A stretch of DNA of 64,000 bases, taken from contig CM019067.1 of the NCBI GenBank assembly GCA_009667805.1, positions 62,168,637-62,232,636 of the forward strand, written 5' to 3'. Positions within the stretch are counted from its first letter, which is position 1. Each line of letters begins with the position of its first letter. Below, one piece after another: positions 10,093 to 22,163 of this stretch. The notes beneath the pieces were generated by a model that had not been told where the DNA came from, made no database searches, and saw only the letters and a list, made by a program, of their open reading frames with translations. Both the position numbers and the translations under genes were made by a program. The stretch comes from Leptobrachium leishanense. Its lineage: Eukaryota; Chordata; Amphibia; Anura; Megophryidae.

Positions 10093-10905
10093 GTGCCAGA
10101 TTAAGATCTCTATGGGCCTGGAGCTGAATATTCCGGTGGGCTTTTCTTGGAATGTTTTGAAAAACATATTTTAGGTTATTTAATAGCACAGATATCTAAC
10201 CAGGCAGATACTGTGGGAGTAAATCTCCATTCAGATTTTAATCATTTACAGCGTGTAAAATAATTTTTTCATGTTTCATCATCCAACCTTTGTGGTTATA
10301 TATTCTATGGGAATTATTGTTAAAAAATTTGAAATGGGAACCGGTTACTGCATTTTTCTGAGAAAATATACAATTTTAACCAAAAAATGAAATATTTCCC
10401 TTGTGTTTTGGAGGATGGTGTTTTATGAATAATATCACTAGGTATAAAACACTGACCTTGCTCCCAGTGTGGGAAATGAGAAGGTGAGTAATAGCAGTGA
10501 TATTGCTCAGTTTATACCTGACAAATGGACAATGCCATCGCTTTGGAACTAATAATAAATACATTTTTAAAAAGTGGGTTTTTTTGTTATTTTTTAGATT
10601 TTACATAGTCACGTTTGGTATCAATACAAAGGCCAGACCCTGACCTGTCCAATGACACCTCACTTGACATTGTGAGGTGTAATGTTTAGAGGCGCAGGGG
10701 TCCAAAGTCCCCCCCTCAGTGCTCTATGCTGCTACCATGCATTGGCCTTTCCAGTGATACCTCACATGACCCTGTAGCTACCATGGGGTTGGAGATACAG
10801 GGGTCCAAATGTCCAACAATGCAGACAATGTTATCCCTTCTGTAGGCCTATTCTGGGGCATGGGCCTGGAGTTGCTGCTCCATCAGCCCCTTTGTTAATC
10901 CAGCC
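10093..10905. mobile_element. Possible MITE, weak inverted ends
   Basis: The left end GTGCCAGATTAAG...GGGCCTGGAGCTG is mirrored on the right by GGGCCTGGAGTTG...GTTAATCCAGCC. The interior is non-coding. No clean target duplication seen. Confidence 0.4.
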
Positions 10906-11722
10906 TTGCAAGGGAGGTTCCTTGCTTTGGGGAACTCATACTTACGTTGGGCCAATAAGGCTATGGCACAAAACAAACTTCGCTTAGCAGTTTAAGATAT
11001 GGTTATAAATTTAAAGATTGTATCAATTAATGTGAAACGTCTGAATACACTGGCCAAACGGAGACTAATGTTTAACCCCTTCACTGCAGAAGACGTGTGG
11101 GGAACGTCATGGGAATCCCCCACTATATGCGGAGGATGTTCTCCACACGTCATCGGCTTAGAGGGGTATTCCAGTGGAATACTCACCTCTTCCTCTGGGG
11201 TCCTGCATTGAGCTGATTTCCTTGAAGTCAGGTCCCGATTTCCTGACGCGATGGGCCCAACAGGCGCCATGAGGTAAGATTTAGTCATTCTTCCCCGGCA
11301 AAGCTGGAAGACCACCTGAAAGGAGGGGGGTCCTTTGGTCCCCTCTCCCTCCCGATTGGGAGGAGATTTTAGTAAAAGAGAGCACAATGTGACCTTTCCA
11401 GCGCTGCCTCTCTTTAACCCCTGAGGTGCAATACCTTGGATCGCACGGAACCAGCAATCTTCCACTTGTTGCGGTTGGAGACCGAAGAGTGTACGATGGG
11501 GAGGTTTGAGCCATTGTGGCAAAAACGCATATGCACATTTTTGTATGTGCTAGTTGTTTGTGAGTTTGTTTTTTGTATTTTAAAATTTTTAACGTTGTAA
11601 TAAAATACTGCACTATATTATACTTTGATCTGATTGATTTGCAGATGGATTAAATACTAAGGGAGATTTTGGTGATTTGTAGGTTTTTTTTTGGGTGTCC
11701 CCCAGCACTGGGCTGCAGGGAG
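10906..11722. other. Repeat-like, unassigned
   Basis: Includes a stretch starting TTTAACCCCTTCACTGCAGAAG (11070) that resembles the ends of the long foldback family at 35951-37157. Open frames on both strands here are chance frames. Confidence 0.35.
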
Positions 11723-12199
11723 TTACAAGCTTAACACGCATGTTTTTTTAACAACACTAATCCTCAAGTTAAATCCCCACATATAACGTACACTATGAAG
11801 GCGTAGATGCTCTGTCAGTGGTTTCCACAAATGTCTTTTTGCCAATGTGCTAGGTGTAAGATCAGGAATAATCTGTAAAACCTGCTGCCGATATTTAAGA
11901 GGATCACCCCACGCTGATTGCAAGACTCTCTCTCTGGTTTGAAAATAATGAAAGCTTAGAACCACGTCTCTAGGTGCCCCAGCCGGATCATTTCTTGCTC
12001 TCATTACCCTATGAGCTATGTCCATCTGGAGCTTTTCTTTAGTCAGATCGGGTAGTCGTGGCTGTAATAGGGCGATACCGGTAATTGTGTCATTTAACGC
12101 AGTCGGTAAGACCTCTTCTGGCATATCGCAAATCCGCAGATCATTACGTCGGGATCTAATGCCAGGACAGGTCAGGCCAGGAGTAACTCTTTTACTCAA
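11723..12199 (-). pseudogene. LINE-1 ORF1 C-terminal fragment
   Basis: The minus-strand frame reads RSRRNDLRICDMPEEVLP near its start, then LQMDIAHRVMRARN, GAPRDVVLSFHYFQTRERVL, a PDLTPSTLAKR block and a LHSVRYMWGFNLRISV end. This is the RNA-recognition and C-terminal domain pattern of L1 ORF1, the RNA-binding chaperone of L1 particles. The coiled-coil N-terminal part is absent or too diverged to see. The open frame spans 158 codons with no plausible start; the first codon shown is arbitrary. Confidence 0.85.
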
Positions 12200-12770
12200 A
12201 GCATTTGTAGGTCACATAGCAACATTATTATGGTGGATAACCACTTCTACCTTATCCTCAAGGGCAGATGTACTTTCTCCTATTGATTGAATTTCAGTCA
12301 TTACCTCAGACTTGCATTTTTTGAGATCTCACTACAGTTACCCTGTTTTACTGTAAAGAAGCTACAAGGAGCAGCCCTCACACTCATTGTAACAAAAAGT
12401 TCAGAAACTTTGCTGCAGCATTACAGCAGTCAGGGGAGAGGGCAGAATATAGGGAGAGCTGATAATGGAGACCCCATGTGAAATTGTGAAAGATAAAGGA
12501 CATTGTCTAGCGTTCAGAATCTTTCACTCCAAGAATATTTATCTAAAGTACAAACGAATAGATGAGAATGTAAATTAAAAAATGAGCAAATTTACATTAT
12601 TGTAACTGTTTAGCTCAAACCAGCAATTTATGTGGAAAATTTCTATTTTATCCTATATTTAATAGTTAACGTTGCATCCCGTGTTCCAAATAAATGTTAC
12701 AATAAACTTTTGCTCAATGAAAATAGCATGGTAATGAAGGGGCTAATGTTCTAAGAAGTATTCCAAAAGG
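12200..12770. other. No recognised gene
   Basis: May hold diverged upstream L1 sequence next to 12199, then AT-rich DNA. Nothing else supported. Confidence 0.4.
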
Positions 12771-13260
12771 GCAGTGGTTCCCAACCCTAGTCCTCAGGTC
12801 CCCCTAACAGGTCAGGTTTTAGGCCGGGTTCACACTAGACGTTTTCTTCTGCTATGACGGAAGAGATGGTAGACGCCAGACGATGCATTAATTTTGACCC
12901 ACGTCATAAAAACTGAATTTGAGTTGAATGAAGAAAAAAAAAAGCTGGGCTTTTGACATTTGACGTTCAGCACGCGGCCAACATCACGCCAATCCTAGCG
13001 CAACAGCCTTGTTGTTTCCATGACGGACGGCTTCAGCGCGCATTATGCGTTGCACGCGTACTACGTGTGTTCTTCTCTATCAGCGGAATTATATGCTACA
13101 ACGCACGTCATAAAGAGCGTCATAATGCCCTCTAATGTGCAGAAGAAAACGCTAGCGTGCACCCGGCTTTAAGGATCACCTTGGGGGAAATGCAGACTGA
13201 ATCCTGCAATCACTGAGCAGCAAATCATATCACCTCACCTGTGCTGTGCTTCAGATATCT
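12771..13260. repeat. Dispersed repeat (also at 48097-48390) carrying a MITE
   Basis: Begins CAGTGGTTCCCAACCCTAGTC and resumes after the MITE with GGATCACCTTGGGGGAAATG CAGACTGAATCC and GAGCAGCAAATCATATCACC. The same blocks recur inverted at 48097-48390. Confidence 0.65.
12822..13168. mobile_element. MITE with TTA target duplication
   Basis: Ends GGCCGGGTTCACACTAG and CTAGCGTGCACCCGGCT, flanked on both sides by TTA (12819-12821; 13169-13171). Inserted in the repeat at 12771-13260. A distant relative of the GGCTAGGGTCAGACG family. Confidence 0.7.
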
Positions 13261-14220
13261 GGAAAACCTGGCCTGGCCCCTGTTTGTGAGGACTGCCCAC
13301 CTATCGCGCCACCGCGCGGACCCAAGATGGCCACCGGCGAGCTTCCAAAAAGGCGCCCAGGCTCCTTCCCCAGCCACATCCCGGAACGAAAGTGATCCGC
13401 GCTGCTTGTTTAAGTTCAAATTTTACTTTTCAAACATGTGACTCAAAAGATTCATATTACCACAAAGACTATAACCTACAAACTTGCTTTCCAAGAATGA
13501 ACCATGATACCACAATCTGTTTCAGCAGGTTAAATCTTTGAATGTATCCCCGGTGGCTCCTAGTTACTTAGATTACATTGGTGGCATCTCAATTTACCTT
13601 TTCAATTAGAAATCATTCATCCACCTTCATTAGGAATTACCAAGTCATGAAGAAAGGTCGAGATAATGTTACCTCGTACAAGTTAGGCCCTTTTCACAAT
13701 ACAATCCATCACATAATGCATTATGTCACTGGAAGGTGTGAAGCCTAGAGAGAATAAGGTTGTGTCGGTTACATGTCCTTTAGTGAAGACACAAAAGGAA
13801 TACGACAAGTAGCTGTTGTAGAATCAAATTAAAAATTAATTTGTCATAATATGTAAATGCAATCTTACAAATAAACAAATGGACATTTTGAGAAATAGCT
13901 GTTTTTTCTTTGCAAACAATTAAATATCGATGGTACGGATACATCAAAGATCAATGCATGGGTGAGCTGCATGAGGAGCCCGGAATAAGGAAGATAAGCC
14001 TGGCATCAGCTCTATGGGCATTGTAGAAAGCTGGATGGGGGAATTGGGCAAATTACGAAGAGCGGATTGCAGTAATGTAGATAGAAAACAAGTGTATAAT
14101 CACGTTTTTTTTCATGTTTGCAAATGTATGTTGCAGAGAACGATTTAATTCAATCAGTTTTTTTCTAGAAAAGAAAATCCGCACGTTTTAGATGAAATAT
14201 CCCACTGGGATGTTCAACCA
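13261..14220. other. No recognised feature
   Basis: Mixed-composition non-coding DNA with a short CG-rich stretch at 13290-13400. No conserved frame. Confidence 0.45.
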
Positions 14221-15020
14221 ATACAATTTGGTTAAAAATAGCAAAAAACATAATTTTGTTATCGCTCAGATAACAGTTTGCAGCTTTATCCGGGTAATCC
14301 TCGGGATTCAGTCACCTGTAACCTGCTGAAAACCCAAGAAAAGCAGAATACCCAGAGGTGTTTGGATACTTTGCAATTTACCTGGATAAAGTCCGATGTT
14401 TCATTGCACATCGTACTTTATCCAGCAACACTAGGGTAATGTGCGTTTTACCTGGGTAAAACACAGCAGAAAACCGGATTCCCCAGAGGCCTCTGGATAC
14501 TTCGCAGATTACCCGGATAAAGTCTGAAATTTAATTTCACAACGGACTTTTGCTAATGACACCTGGGTAATATCAGGATTACCCGCACATCAGGCTTTAG
14601 CCATAACATATATGTTACGGTTAAAGCCCGAAGTGCGGTTAATCCTAGGATTACCCGGGTAATCCGGACATTACCCAGGCGTCATTAGCCAAAATCCAAA
14701 GTGAAATGAATTTTCAGACTTTACCCGGGTAATCTGCAAAGTATCCAGAGGCCTCTGGGTACTCCGGTTTTCTGCTCTGTTTTAACCGGGTAATTCGCAC
14801 ATTGCCCTAGTGTTGCTGGATAAAGTGCGATGTGCAATGAAACATCAGACTTTATCCGGGTAATCTGCAAAGTATCCAAACACCTCTGGGTTCTCCGCTT
14901 TTCTTGGGTTTTCAGCAGGTTACAGGTGACTGAATTCTGAGGATTACCCGGATAAAGCTGCAAACTGTTATCTGACTGATAACAAAATAGTGTTTTTTGT
15001 TATTTTTAATGAAATTGTAT
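14221..15020. repeat. 800-bp near-perfect palindrome
   Basis: Two arms of almost 400 bp pair around a centre near 14610-14625 (GCTTTAGCCATAACATATAT GTTACGGTTAAAGC). The outer edges match as ATACAATTTGGTTAAAAATAGC (14221) and the inverse ending GAAATTGTAT (15020). TTACCCGGGTAA and variants recur through both arms. Non-coding; most likely a foldback transposon, but I see no diagnostic target duplication. Confidence 0.85.
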
Positions 15021-15289
15021 CCACAGTCACAAACCGCACTAAATAACCGTCATGTAACTCTGTGAACTCTGTGCGTTAATTGTCTGAAAATATATTTATG
15101 AAGATAAAGATATTATATAACGATTAACCTGATGGTTATTATGTTTTATAAATGATATATAAGCACATATGACACATAATAAAGTTCATGTAACTCTTTC
15201 ACATTCATATAAGAAACATATCCTGTTACTCTGTATATTCATTATATCCGCAATACATTTTAATGTTTCTCTTTTGTCATTTTCATTGA

Positions 15290-15598
15290 TAATATCCAGA
15301 TAATAGCAAAATTGACTGTTACCCAAGTGGGGTTGGATGCTCTGCAGATTACCCAGGTGAAGCTGTGGATAGTCCTCAGATTACCCGGGTGAAGCTTCAG
15401 ATTTACAGATTATCCGGGTAAAGTGCAAATATTTCTGCTCTTCCAGACCGTTACCCCTGTTACCCAAGGGCAGTTGGTTAGTCCTAAAATTACCCGGGTA
15501 AAGTTGGAAATTTTCGTTTTTTGCATCTTTACCAAGGGGTTTCGGGTAATGTCAGGATTACCTGGGTAATCCTAGGATTAACCGCACTTCGGGCTTTA
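15290..15598. repeat. Partial copy of the TTACCCGGGTAA palindrome family
   Basis: Repeated TTACCCGGGTGA/TTACCCGGGTAA boxes and an end (TAACCGCACTTCGGGCTTTA) that matches the centre of the palindrome at 14221-15020. Truncated at 15598 where a TTA-type MITE starts. Confidence 0.6.
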
Positions 15599-16047
15599 GG
15601 CTTGGGTCAGACGAACGCACTGATCACGTCCGTGTTACCGCACATTTGTACATCCGTTATAGCATATAATTATGACCAATGGAGCCCCACACACAAAGTA
15701 CGTCCGCATGGAAGTGCGGACGCATAACGGACGCGGCAAACGGACGCCGGTTAGGCAAGAACAAAAATCTGCTAGCACAGACGCACAGAGTGCACCACGT
15801 CCGCAACGTCGGCATAGCTTTGTGTGTGAGTGATGGAACGTAGTCAGACGGACTGCATTTTTGACGTCCAGCATTTTTGACGGACAAAATGTTTTTCATA
15901 TTAATTTATTTTCCCTTCTACATCCGTCAAAAAAACCATCAGTCACAAAAACGGATCGTGTGGCCACTACCTTGTCATCAGTCAGAAAGTACGTCAGTTG
16001 TGCACGGACGCACAGTCCGCACAGAATGGGCTCATCTGACCCTAGCC
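15599..16047. mobile_element. MITE, GGCTAGGGTCAGACG family, TTA duplication
   Basis: Ends GGCTTGGGTCAGACGAACGC and ATCTGACCCTAGCC, flanked by TTA on both sides (15596-15598; 16048-16050). CG-rich interior without coding. Three-base TTA duplications point to PIF/Harbinger-like mobilisation (inference). Confidence 0.82.
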
Positions 16048-16935
16048 TTACCTGTAACATATATACTGTTTATACAGATGCTGATTATTCATATAGAAAG
16101 CCCTGTTCTATTTTATTACAGAAGGAAATAGCATATTTATTTTTGTAGTGCACAATACTGATTTGATAGACTATGCTGAAGTGATTTTATATCGAGTCGA
16201 CTGAATTATCTAATTGTTTAATGATAGGCCTGAAATAATGCATCAAATTCCTCTTTGTTTCCAGACTTCATCTCTCATCAAAATCAGAATGTGATGATAG
16301 GTTGCAGCCCAGCGCTATTTACAACTTCTGAACGGCTCCTATAGTTCCGGTACACATTATTTTCTCATACGCTCATTTGATTTATGATGTGCATCAGCCA
16401 TTTTTGACATGATGGCTTGACAGAGCGCCAGAGGCTTAAAAAGTAATTTGTTTTTCGAATGCTATTGTTGCCATGATTACAGATGATTAGATAATTGGCT
16501 TTATAACAGGACACTGTGTAGCTAATGAGTTTTCCATGCCACAGTCCATCTCTCTTGAGAATAATGCTATATATAGCTATATACAAATTGTTTGTAATCT
16601 TTCCCCGGGCCAATTACAGAGTTGTGTTAAAATAATGTTCCATTTCCTTCGTAAACAGAACCTGCCTCCTCACGTAAAAATTACATTATGCAGGAAACAC
16701 AAAATGTGTACAGAATGTAAAAAGAAATATATAGCAAATCACAGGAGAACATGAATTCTGAAATGTATGTACTGATAGCTGTCCTTCAGCTTTTGATCCT
16801 GCTACTGACAGCATAATTAAACTAGTTACCCAATTATAACACTTTGCCATTTTTTAGAGGCATCCTATTGAAAAAGAATTTTTTTCTTCTTATTCTGATT
16901 AAACAATTTTGTGATCCATAGAATGACGGCTTTTA

Positions 16936-17362
16936 GGCTAAGGTCAGACGAAAAGCAGTTTTAATGTGCGTTTAGACGCACGAAATCACGGCCGTGCTAG
17001 CAGCAAATGACGTCCAATGCCGGGGAACACACGAAGTACGGCCGCACGAAAGTTCGTCCGCGCAACGCAAGTGGCAAACGAACGCATTCTTTCTAGAACG
17101 TCAAACCGCTAGTACGGACGTACAGAGTGCGCTGCGTCCGCTAGAGGCGTGTGTGCGTGATTGGGAGACGTCAGACGCTGCTAATGTCCGGCCAACATAA
17201 CGACCAGATACAAAAAGTGTTTTATTGATGATCCGTACAAAATCACGGACGAAAAGGCGCATCGTATGACCGCTATCGCGTATTCCGTGAAAAAATACGT
17301 CCATTCGTTCGAACGCACTTTTTCACAGACAACGTGAAAAATGCGTTAGTCTGACCCTAGCC
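16936..17362. mobile_element. MITE, GGCTAGGGTCAGACG family
   Basis: Ends GGCTAAGGTCAGACG and GTCTGACCCTAGCC. The interior is the reverse of the copy at 46919-47333 over most of its length. Left flank TTA, right flank TAA. Confidence 0.82.
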
Positions 17363-17403
17363 TAAAATACAACATTTTGTGTTGCATAGAAAATTACAAA
17401 ACA

Positions 17404-17862
17404 ATGGAGCAGAATCTGTTGACAATAAATGGAGCGGAGTCTGTTGACAATAAATGGAGCAGAATCTATTGCCCAATAAATGGAGCAGAATCTAGTGTCT
17501 AAAACAAGATTTATTTATTTATAAAGTATTTTAACACGGAGTATACATTGAGATTTCTCTCGTTTTCAAGTATGTCCTGGGTTTCAGCGTATCTTTCTCT
17601 TTTGTGCATCATTTCTATGCTGCAGCAGAATCTGTTGCCTGAAAAAATGGAGTAGAAACTGTTGCCTTAATAAATGGAGCAGAATCTGTTGCCTTAATAA
17701 ATGGAGCAGAATCTGTTGCCTTAATAACTGGAGCAGAATCTGTTGCCTGAAAACATGGAGCAGAAACTGTTGCCTACAAAATTTTTCAATGCATATTTTT
17801 ACTATGTTCTTCAATTCTGTCATGTGCATCATTCTTAGACAACAGATTCTGCTCCATTTTTC
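17404..17862. repeat. Minisatellite, unit about 33 bp (ATGGAGCAGAATCTGTTG)
   Basis: Imperfect tandem copies of AATGGAGCAGAATCTGTTGCC at 17404-17495 and 17620-17775, and one inverted copy at 17838-17858. A dispersed-repeat piece at 17510-17583 separates the two blocks. Confidence 0.8.
17510..17583. repeat. Dispersed repeat, CATTGAGATTTCTCTCGTTT type
   Basis: The segment TTTATAAAGTATTTTA...CATTGAGATTTCTCTCGTTTTCAAGTATGTCCTGGG recurs at 41195-41276 and 56237-56298. Probably a retroelement 3' end, not identified further. Confidence 0.55.
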
Positions 17863-18283
17863 GAATGTGAGCTATGCTTGTGTAATTTTTTTTCAACTAT
17901 TTCTCTATGCCCCCCGGATCTAGACTTCACCTTTTAATTAGAATTTTGACACCGTAATTTGAGTAAAAACATTCCTATAGTAAACCGTCTTTGCTCTGGG
18001 GGGTTATTTTAAGTTTCCTTCTGTCTTGATAGAGCATGTCGAAAATATGTGAAAGTATATCACCGTACAAGGTTTGCACAGGAAACGTAGTCATCTCTCC
18101 AGAAAAGTATCTTTTGGGCTGGCTTCTTTAATTGATGTTCAAGAACAAACACCCTGGTCGTCCGAGTAATTTTTTCCCAGGTACAGCTTGTGTGGTTCTA
18201 GATCGACAGGAAACGGTACTCTGTGTGTGACTGAAAAGTGAGTCATTTTCTTTTAATACACAGAAACCTACTCAGAGAATAGA

Positions 18284-18563
18284 AACATAGAAACATAGAA
18301 AATGTCGGCAGATAAGAACCTTTCGGCCCATCTAGTCTGCCCAATTACATGGATACTTTACCTGGATTTATCTTTTGTTTAGGATAGCCTTATGCCTATC
18401 CCATGCCTGCTTAAATTCAATTACTGTTTTGGCCTCTACCACTTCTACTGGAAGACTGTTCCATGCATCCACCACCCTCTCAGTAAAATAATGCTTCCTA
18501 ATGTTACTTTTAAACCTTTGCCCCTCTAATCTAAGACTATGTCCTCTTGTTTTGCTACTTTGT
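18284..18563. mobile_element. CR1-type LINE 3' fragment
   Basis: Contains TTTCGGCCCATCTAGTCTGCCC, a GAAGACTGTTCCATGCATCC ACCACCCTCTCAGT block and TAATCTAAGACTATGTCC. These are arranged like the conserved 3' part of vertebrate CR1 elements. A shorter copy is at 53901-54036. No intact frame. Confidence 0.65.
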
Positions 18564-19600
18564 AACTATTAAACTAAATTTGTGCAATGATTGGATGAAA
18601 ACAAAAAAGCTGATGTGGATTAGTTTAGTTTAAAGTTAGGCAAAATATATGTTTTTGACTGCATTTACTACTCGGCTTGGAATAGCAGATGAGCCCGATC
18701 ATCAATCGCATTTATTAGTGGAGCTGCCTTAATTAAATAAATGTTAAAGGCGGACTCGGAATAGAGTCTATAGCTGCTAAGCAAAGGATGATATAATAAA
18801 TGCTTCTACCGTTGAGAGGCTAAAATAAGATATATTTTTTTCATTTTAGAAAGTTCAACCTTTACTATGATTAATGAACCCATATTAGGTACAATGTATG
18901 CAAATTAACCGTACACAAATTACTTTGTCATTTTCTGACAACATTTACCAACATAAGCCGTACAGTCAACTATGCCCTCAGCGGGTGATCTTCTCCCCAT
19001 TAATTCTCCAAGGCCATATGGTGTCCTCTGGGAGGATGTCAGTGTTACACATGTGGCAACTGTTGCCTAGGGACACCAGGCCATAATTAGTAAAATAAAT
19101 AGCGAAAGGCTGGGTAAGACATTGAGGGAGCAGTGACGCAAGTGACAGTGAGACTTAATGACAGATGAGGTAAGCATGGTGAATGTTGGTGAGCAGTAGG
19201 GAAATGCAGATACTGATTGATGGATGTAGTGTTTTGCAGTGAATGAATAGCAGTGAGATAGAATGAGGTGCAAAGAATGAATTCCAGTGATTGAATGGCA
19301 GTGAGATGAAACTGGGTGCAGTGATTCAATGTCAGTTGAATACAGTGTGATGCAGTGACTGACAGAAAGATGCAGGAAAATGTGAGAAGGGCATGACACT
19401 TAAGATACATAAAGATGTATGACTTTACTATACAGTGAAAGAAATGACATTTTGTATCAATGGCATTGAGAAATAATTTGAAGAGTGTCATTTAAATCTT
19501 ATGGAAGATCTATGATCCTGCTGCCACAAGAAACTTGATGTTGAAGAGTGAGAGATGGTTGAATTTGTCATGACCCTTCCTTCAGATCATTCTTGCCAAC
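18564..19600. other. Non-coding, partly degenerate tandem repeat
   Basis: From about 19130 to 19390 GCAGTGA(G/T)-type motifs recur irregularly, suggesting an old minisatellite; the long minus-strand frames over it are artefacts of that composition. No gene seen. Confidence 0.4.
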
Positions 19601-19815
19601 AGAGGCGTAACTAGAAACCTCAGGGCCTAGGTGCAGAAGCCACGATGGGCCCCCCTCCCCACCCTAGGCAAAAATATATTTTGTCCCTCCTCCCGTCAGC
19701 TTGCATTGGTCCCCTCCAGGTCCACAATGTTGACTCCAGACAATCAGTTTCCCATTTTTTCCAGGTCCACTATGACCTCTTAAGTCCATCCCATTTTTAA
19801 TTTAATGTTTACTAT

Positions 19816-20709
19816 CAGGGTTATTCAAAGAGCTCCGAATTGTGGCCGAAAGGTAACCGAACACTGAAATTCAGCGTACGTTACCTTTCCTGGCCATTCG
19901 GCTATTCAGAGAGCAGGCAGTTCGCCAAATGTTGGCGAAATGCCTGCACATACGGTGCCTGTTCGAGGGCAGTGAATTCCCCATAGAGAAGCAATGCTTC
20001 ATCTATTCAGAGAACACGAACAGCTGAGGAATGTCAGTGAAGTGTCCTGCTGTTCGGTGGTTTCATTCGACAGGTTTATTCAGGAGAATCCCATAGGCTT
20101 CAATGTTAAAAATATTCCCGTTTTAACTCAATATCAAATAAACTGTTTATTATTTTATTCTGCAGTAAAAAGTCTCTTAATTTTGAGATTTTTTAGGATC
20201 TTTTAGGCATTTTTCGGGATTTTTTTGTGAAATTTGTTTTCCTGTTTTTTTTCTAATCGTTTTTCCTTTTTTTCTGTAACAGCTCTTTTTATTATCATTC
20301 ATTGGACCTCATATGTATATTTCTGACATTTTCGTTCTGTAGTTTCTTTGCAAAAAGTGTTTCACTTTTCAAACATTCAAGCGTACTGTTTTTTTTTCAC
20401 TCCATTCGTCTGCAGTGTTGGGTTTTTCCGGCGGCTGCTCTGCGCTCTGATCAGCTCCTGCTCGAGTTTCTCCGGCGTGTTCAGCGCGGTTAATCAGGAT
20501 GTTTTTGCGGATTTCGGTGTGCGTTCACCGGGTTTTGCGGTGAGTGTTCGTCGGGTTTTCGGGGGGGTTTCCCTGCACTATGACAGCCCTGTGGTGCTTG
20601 CTGAATACGCCGCAGGGATGCCGAAATGGGATCGCCAAATCGCACCGAATTGAAGAGAACGAAAAGTCACCGAACGTGCAGTAACTTTGATTCTCTTTGA
20701 ATAATCCTG
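19816..20709. mobile_element. 0.9-kb MITE, CAGGGTTATTCAAAGAG ends
   Basis: Inverted ends CAGGGTTATTCAAAGAG and CTCTTTGAATAATCCTG with matching TAT on each side (19813-19815; 20710-20712). Related copies at 39714-40605 and, inverted, at 48762-49583 share the whole interior, including GGCCGAAAGGTAACCGAACA and TTCATTCGACAGGTTTATTC. Non-coding. Confidence 0.82.
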
Positions 20710-20767
20710 TATGTGTATCTCACTGAGCTCTACAGCAATAAACCTCACAGTATTGTGCACTGTGTAT
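20710..20767. repeat. Single outlying unit of the 21525-21768 tandem repeat
   Basis: TATCTCACTGAGCTCTACAG CAATAAACCTCACAG...GTGCACTGTGTA matches the unit of the array at 21525-21768. The intervening DNA starts with an L2-like tail. Confidence 0.6.
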
Positions 20768-20990
20768 TATTATTATACTTTATTTATAAAGCGCCATCAT
20801 ATTCCGCAGCGCTGAACAATGGGTATGATACATTACAGACATGGTTACAATACATTGAACAACATTTGATAAACCGATACATGAGGAAACGAGGGCCCTA
20901 TTCCCGTGGGAACTCACAATCTAGAAGGGTTGGGTTGGAAACAAGAGGAGAGGACTGCAATGTGAGAGTGATGGACTGGTTGGGGCAGTG
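20768..20990 (-). mobile_element. L2-like LINE/SINE 3' tail, inverted
   Basis: On the minus strand this reads AGATTGTGAGTTCCCACGGG and later GCGCTGCGGAATATGATGGC followed by GCTTTATAAATAAAG and an AAT-rich tail. It is the 3' signature shared with the SINEs in this window. Confidence 0.65.
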
Positions 20991-21524
20991 ATGTGTATTA
21001 GTGAGTTGGGGGGCAGACTTCCCCGTATGGGAATGTCTTATACGAGAGGGAGAGATGAAAATAGTGGAGAGGTTGGTGTTACAGAGGCAGGACTTTCATT
21101 TTAGGATGAATGCAGAGTAAAAGAGTAGAAGAGACAGGGAGCGCATTGTGCAGCAGTATGTGGACCTTGCAGTTCCAATTCCAGCAGGGGGAGGGGGAGC
21201 TGGTGGCCAGAAAAACACTGCAGAGCTTGCATGGGAAAGACCAGAAGCCTGGGATTAGTAAGAGTAATTAGAGAGAAGTGGAGACCGCTGGAAAGAATGC
21301 CTGAAATTAGAGGCCGGTCCTGGGGGGGGGGGGGGGGGATGGGGAGGGAAGGTGGGACTGATCAGTGTTGGAATGAAACTTTTGCTGCTGTGTGTTTCTG
21401 TGTGAAAAGGAAATTATTTCAGGTAAGTATCTAGGTGTCAGAGGCCTTTGTAATGGGGGGAGGGGCACTAGTGAAAGACTAGCTACATATTCTATCTAAA
21501 AATGCGACAATTTAGAGGGATGAG
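20991..21524. other. Unassigned, with a G-run
   Basis: Purine-rich non-coding DNA. A G homopolymer at about 21324-21338. No gene. Confidence 0.45.
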
Positions 21525-21768
21525 TTTATCACCGAGCTCCACAGCAATAAAACTCACAGTAATATGCGCTGTGTATGAGCGTATCACAGAGCTCCACAGA
21601 AATAAAACTCACAGTAATGTGCAGTGTGTATGAGCATATCACAGAGCTCTACAGCAATGTGCAGTGTGTATGAATGTATCACAGAGCTCCACAGCAATAG
21701 GCAGTGTGTATGAACGTATCACAGAGCTCCACAGCAATAAAACTCACAGTAATGTGCACTAACGATGT
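21525..21768. repeat. Minisatellite, unit about 55-65 bp
   Basis: Tandem units ATCACAGAGCTCCACAGCAA (T)AAAACTCACAGTAATGTGCAGTGTGTATGA, about four copies with internal deletions. Confidence 0.78.
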
Positions 21769-22163
21769 TTGTATGCGGTGCGTTTGCTAAAAATCGCGTA
21801 ATTTTCCCCCAAAAAAGTGTAATGAGACGCCATTTCTAATTTTTTTTACAAGCGCACCCCATACAAAATATAACCGCAATTGCTCGCATGTTAAAATGTG
21901 AAAAAGACCACTTTACACGTTGTAAATTATTGAAAATTCATATTTTATTGCATTTTTTGTTATATGTATACGTCATGTCCTGTCTGTATATTATAATAAT
22001 GACATATTATTAATCTGCCGAGTCTGCCGGAAAGAACCATATATAATATGTCTGGGTCATATACTAAAATAAGGCTTCAAAACGCGTTTAAACAAGATGA
22101 GCGAAACAGGTAAAAATGAGCTCATTACAGAGGTGTGAAAAGCCTCAGCAGCGAAAGAGTTAA
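21769..22163 (-). mobile_element. Fragment of the long foldback family (AACCCTTTCGCTGCTGAGG)
   Basis: Matches the right arm of the element at 35951-37157 from TTTGTATGCGGTGCGTTTG to CTCAGCAGCGAAAGAGTTAA. The rest of the element is absent. Confidence 0.7.

Noticed and set aside
14221..15020. CRISPR-like array because of regularly repeated TTACCCGGGTAA
   Set aside because: The boxes are irregularly spaced, lie in two mirrored arms and sit in vertebrate DNA.
19067..19491. Two long minus-strand frames rich in Ser/His
   Set aside because: Both follow a degenerate GCAGTGA-type tandem repeat in different frames; no domain.
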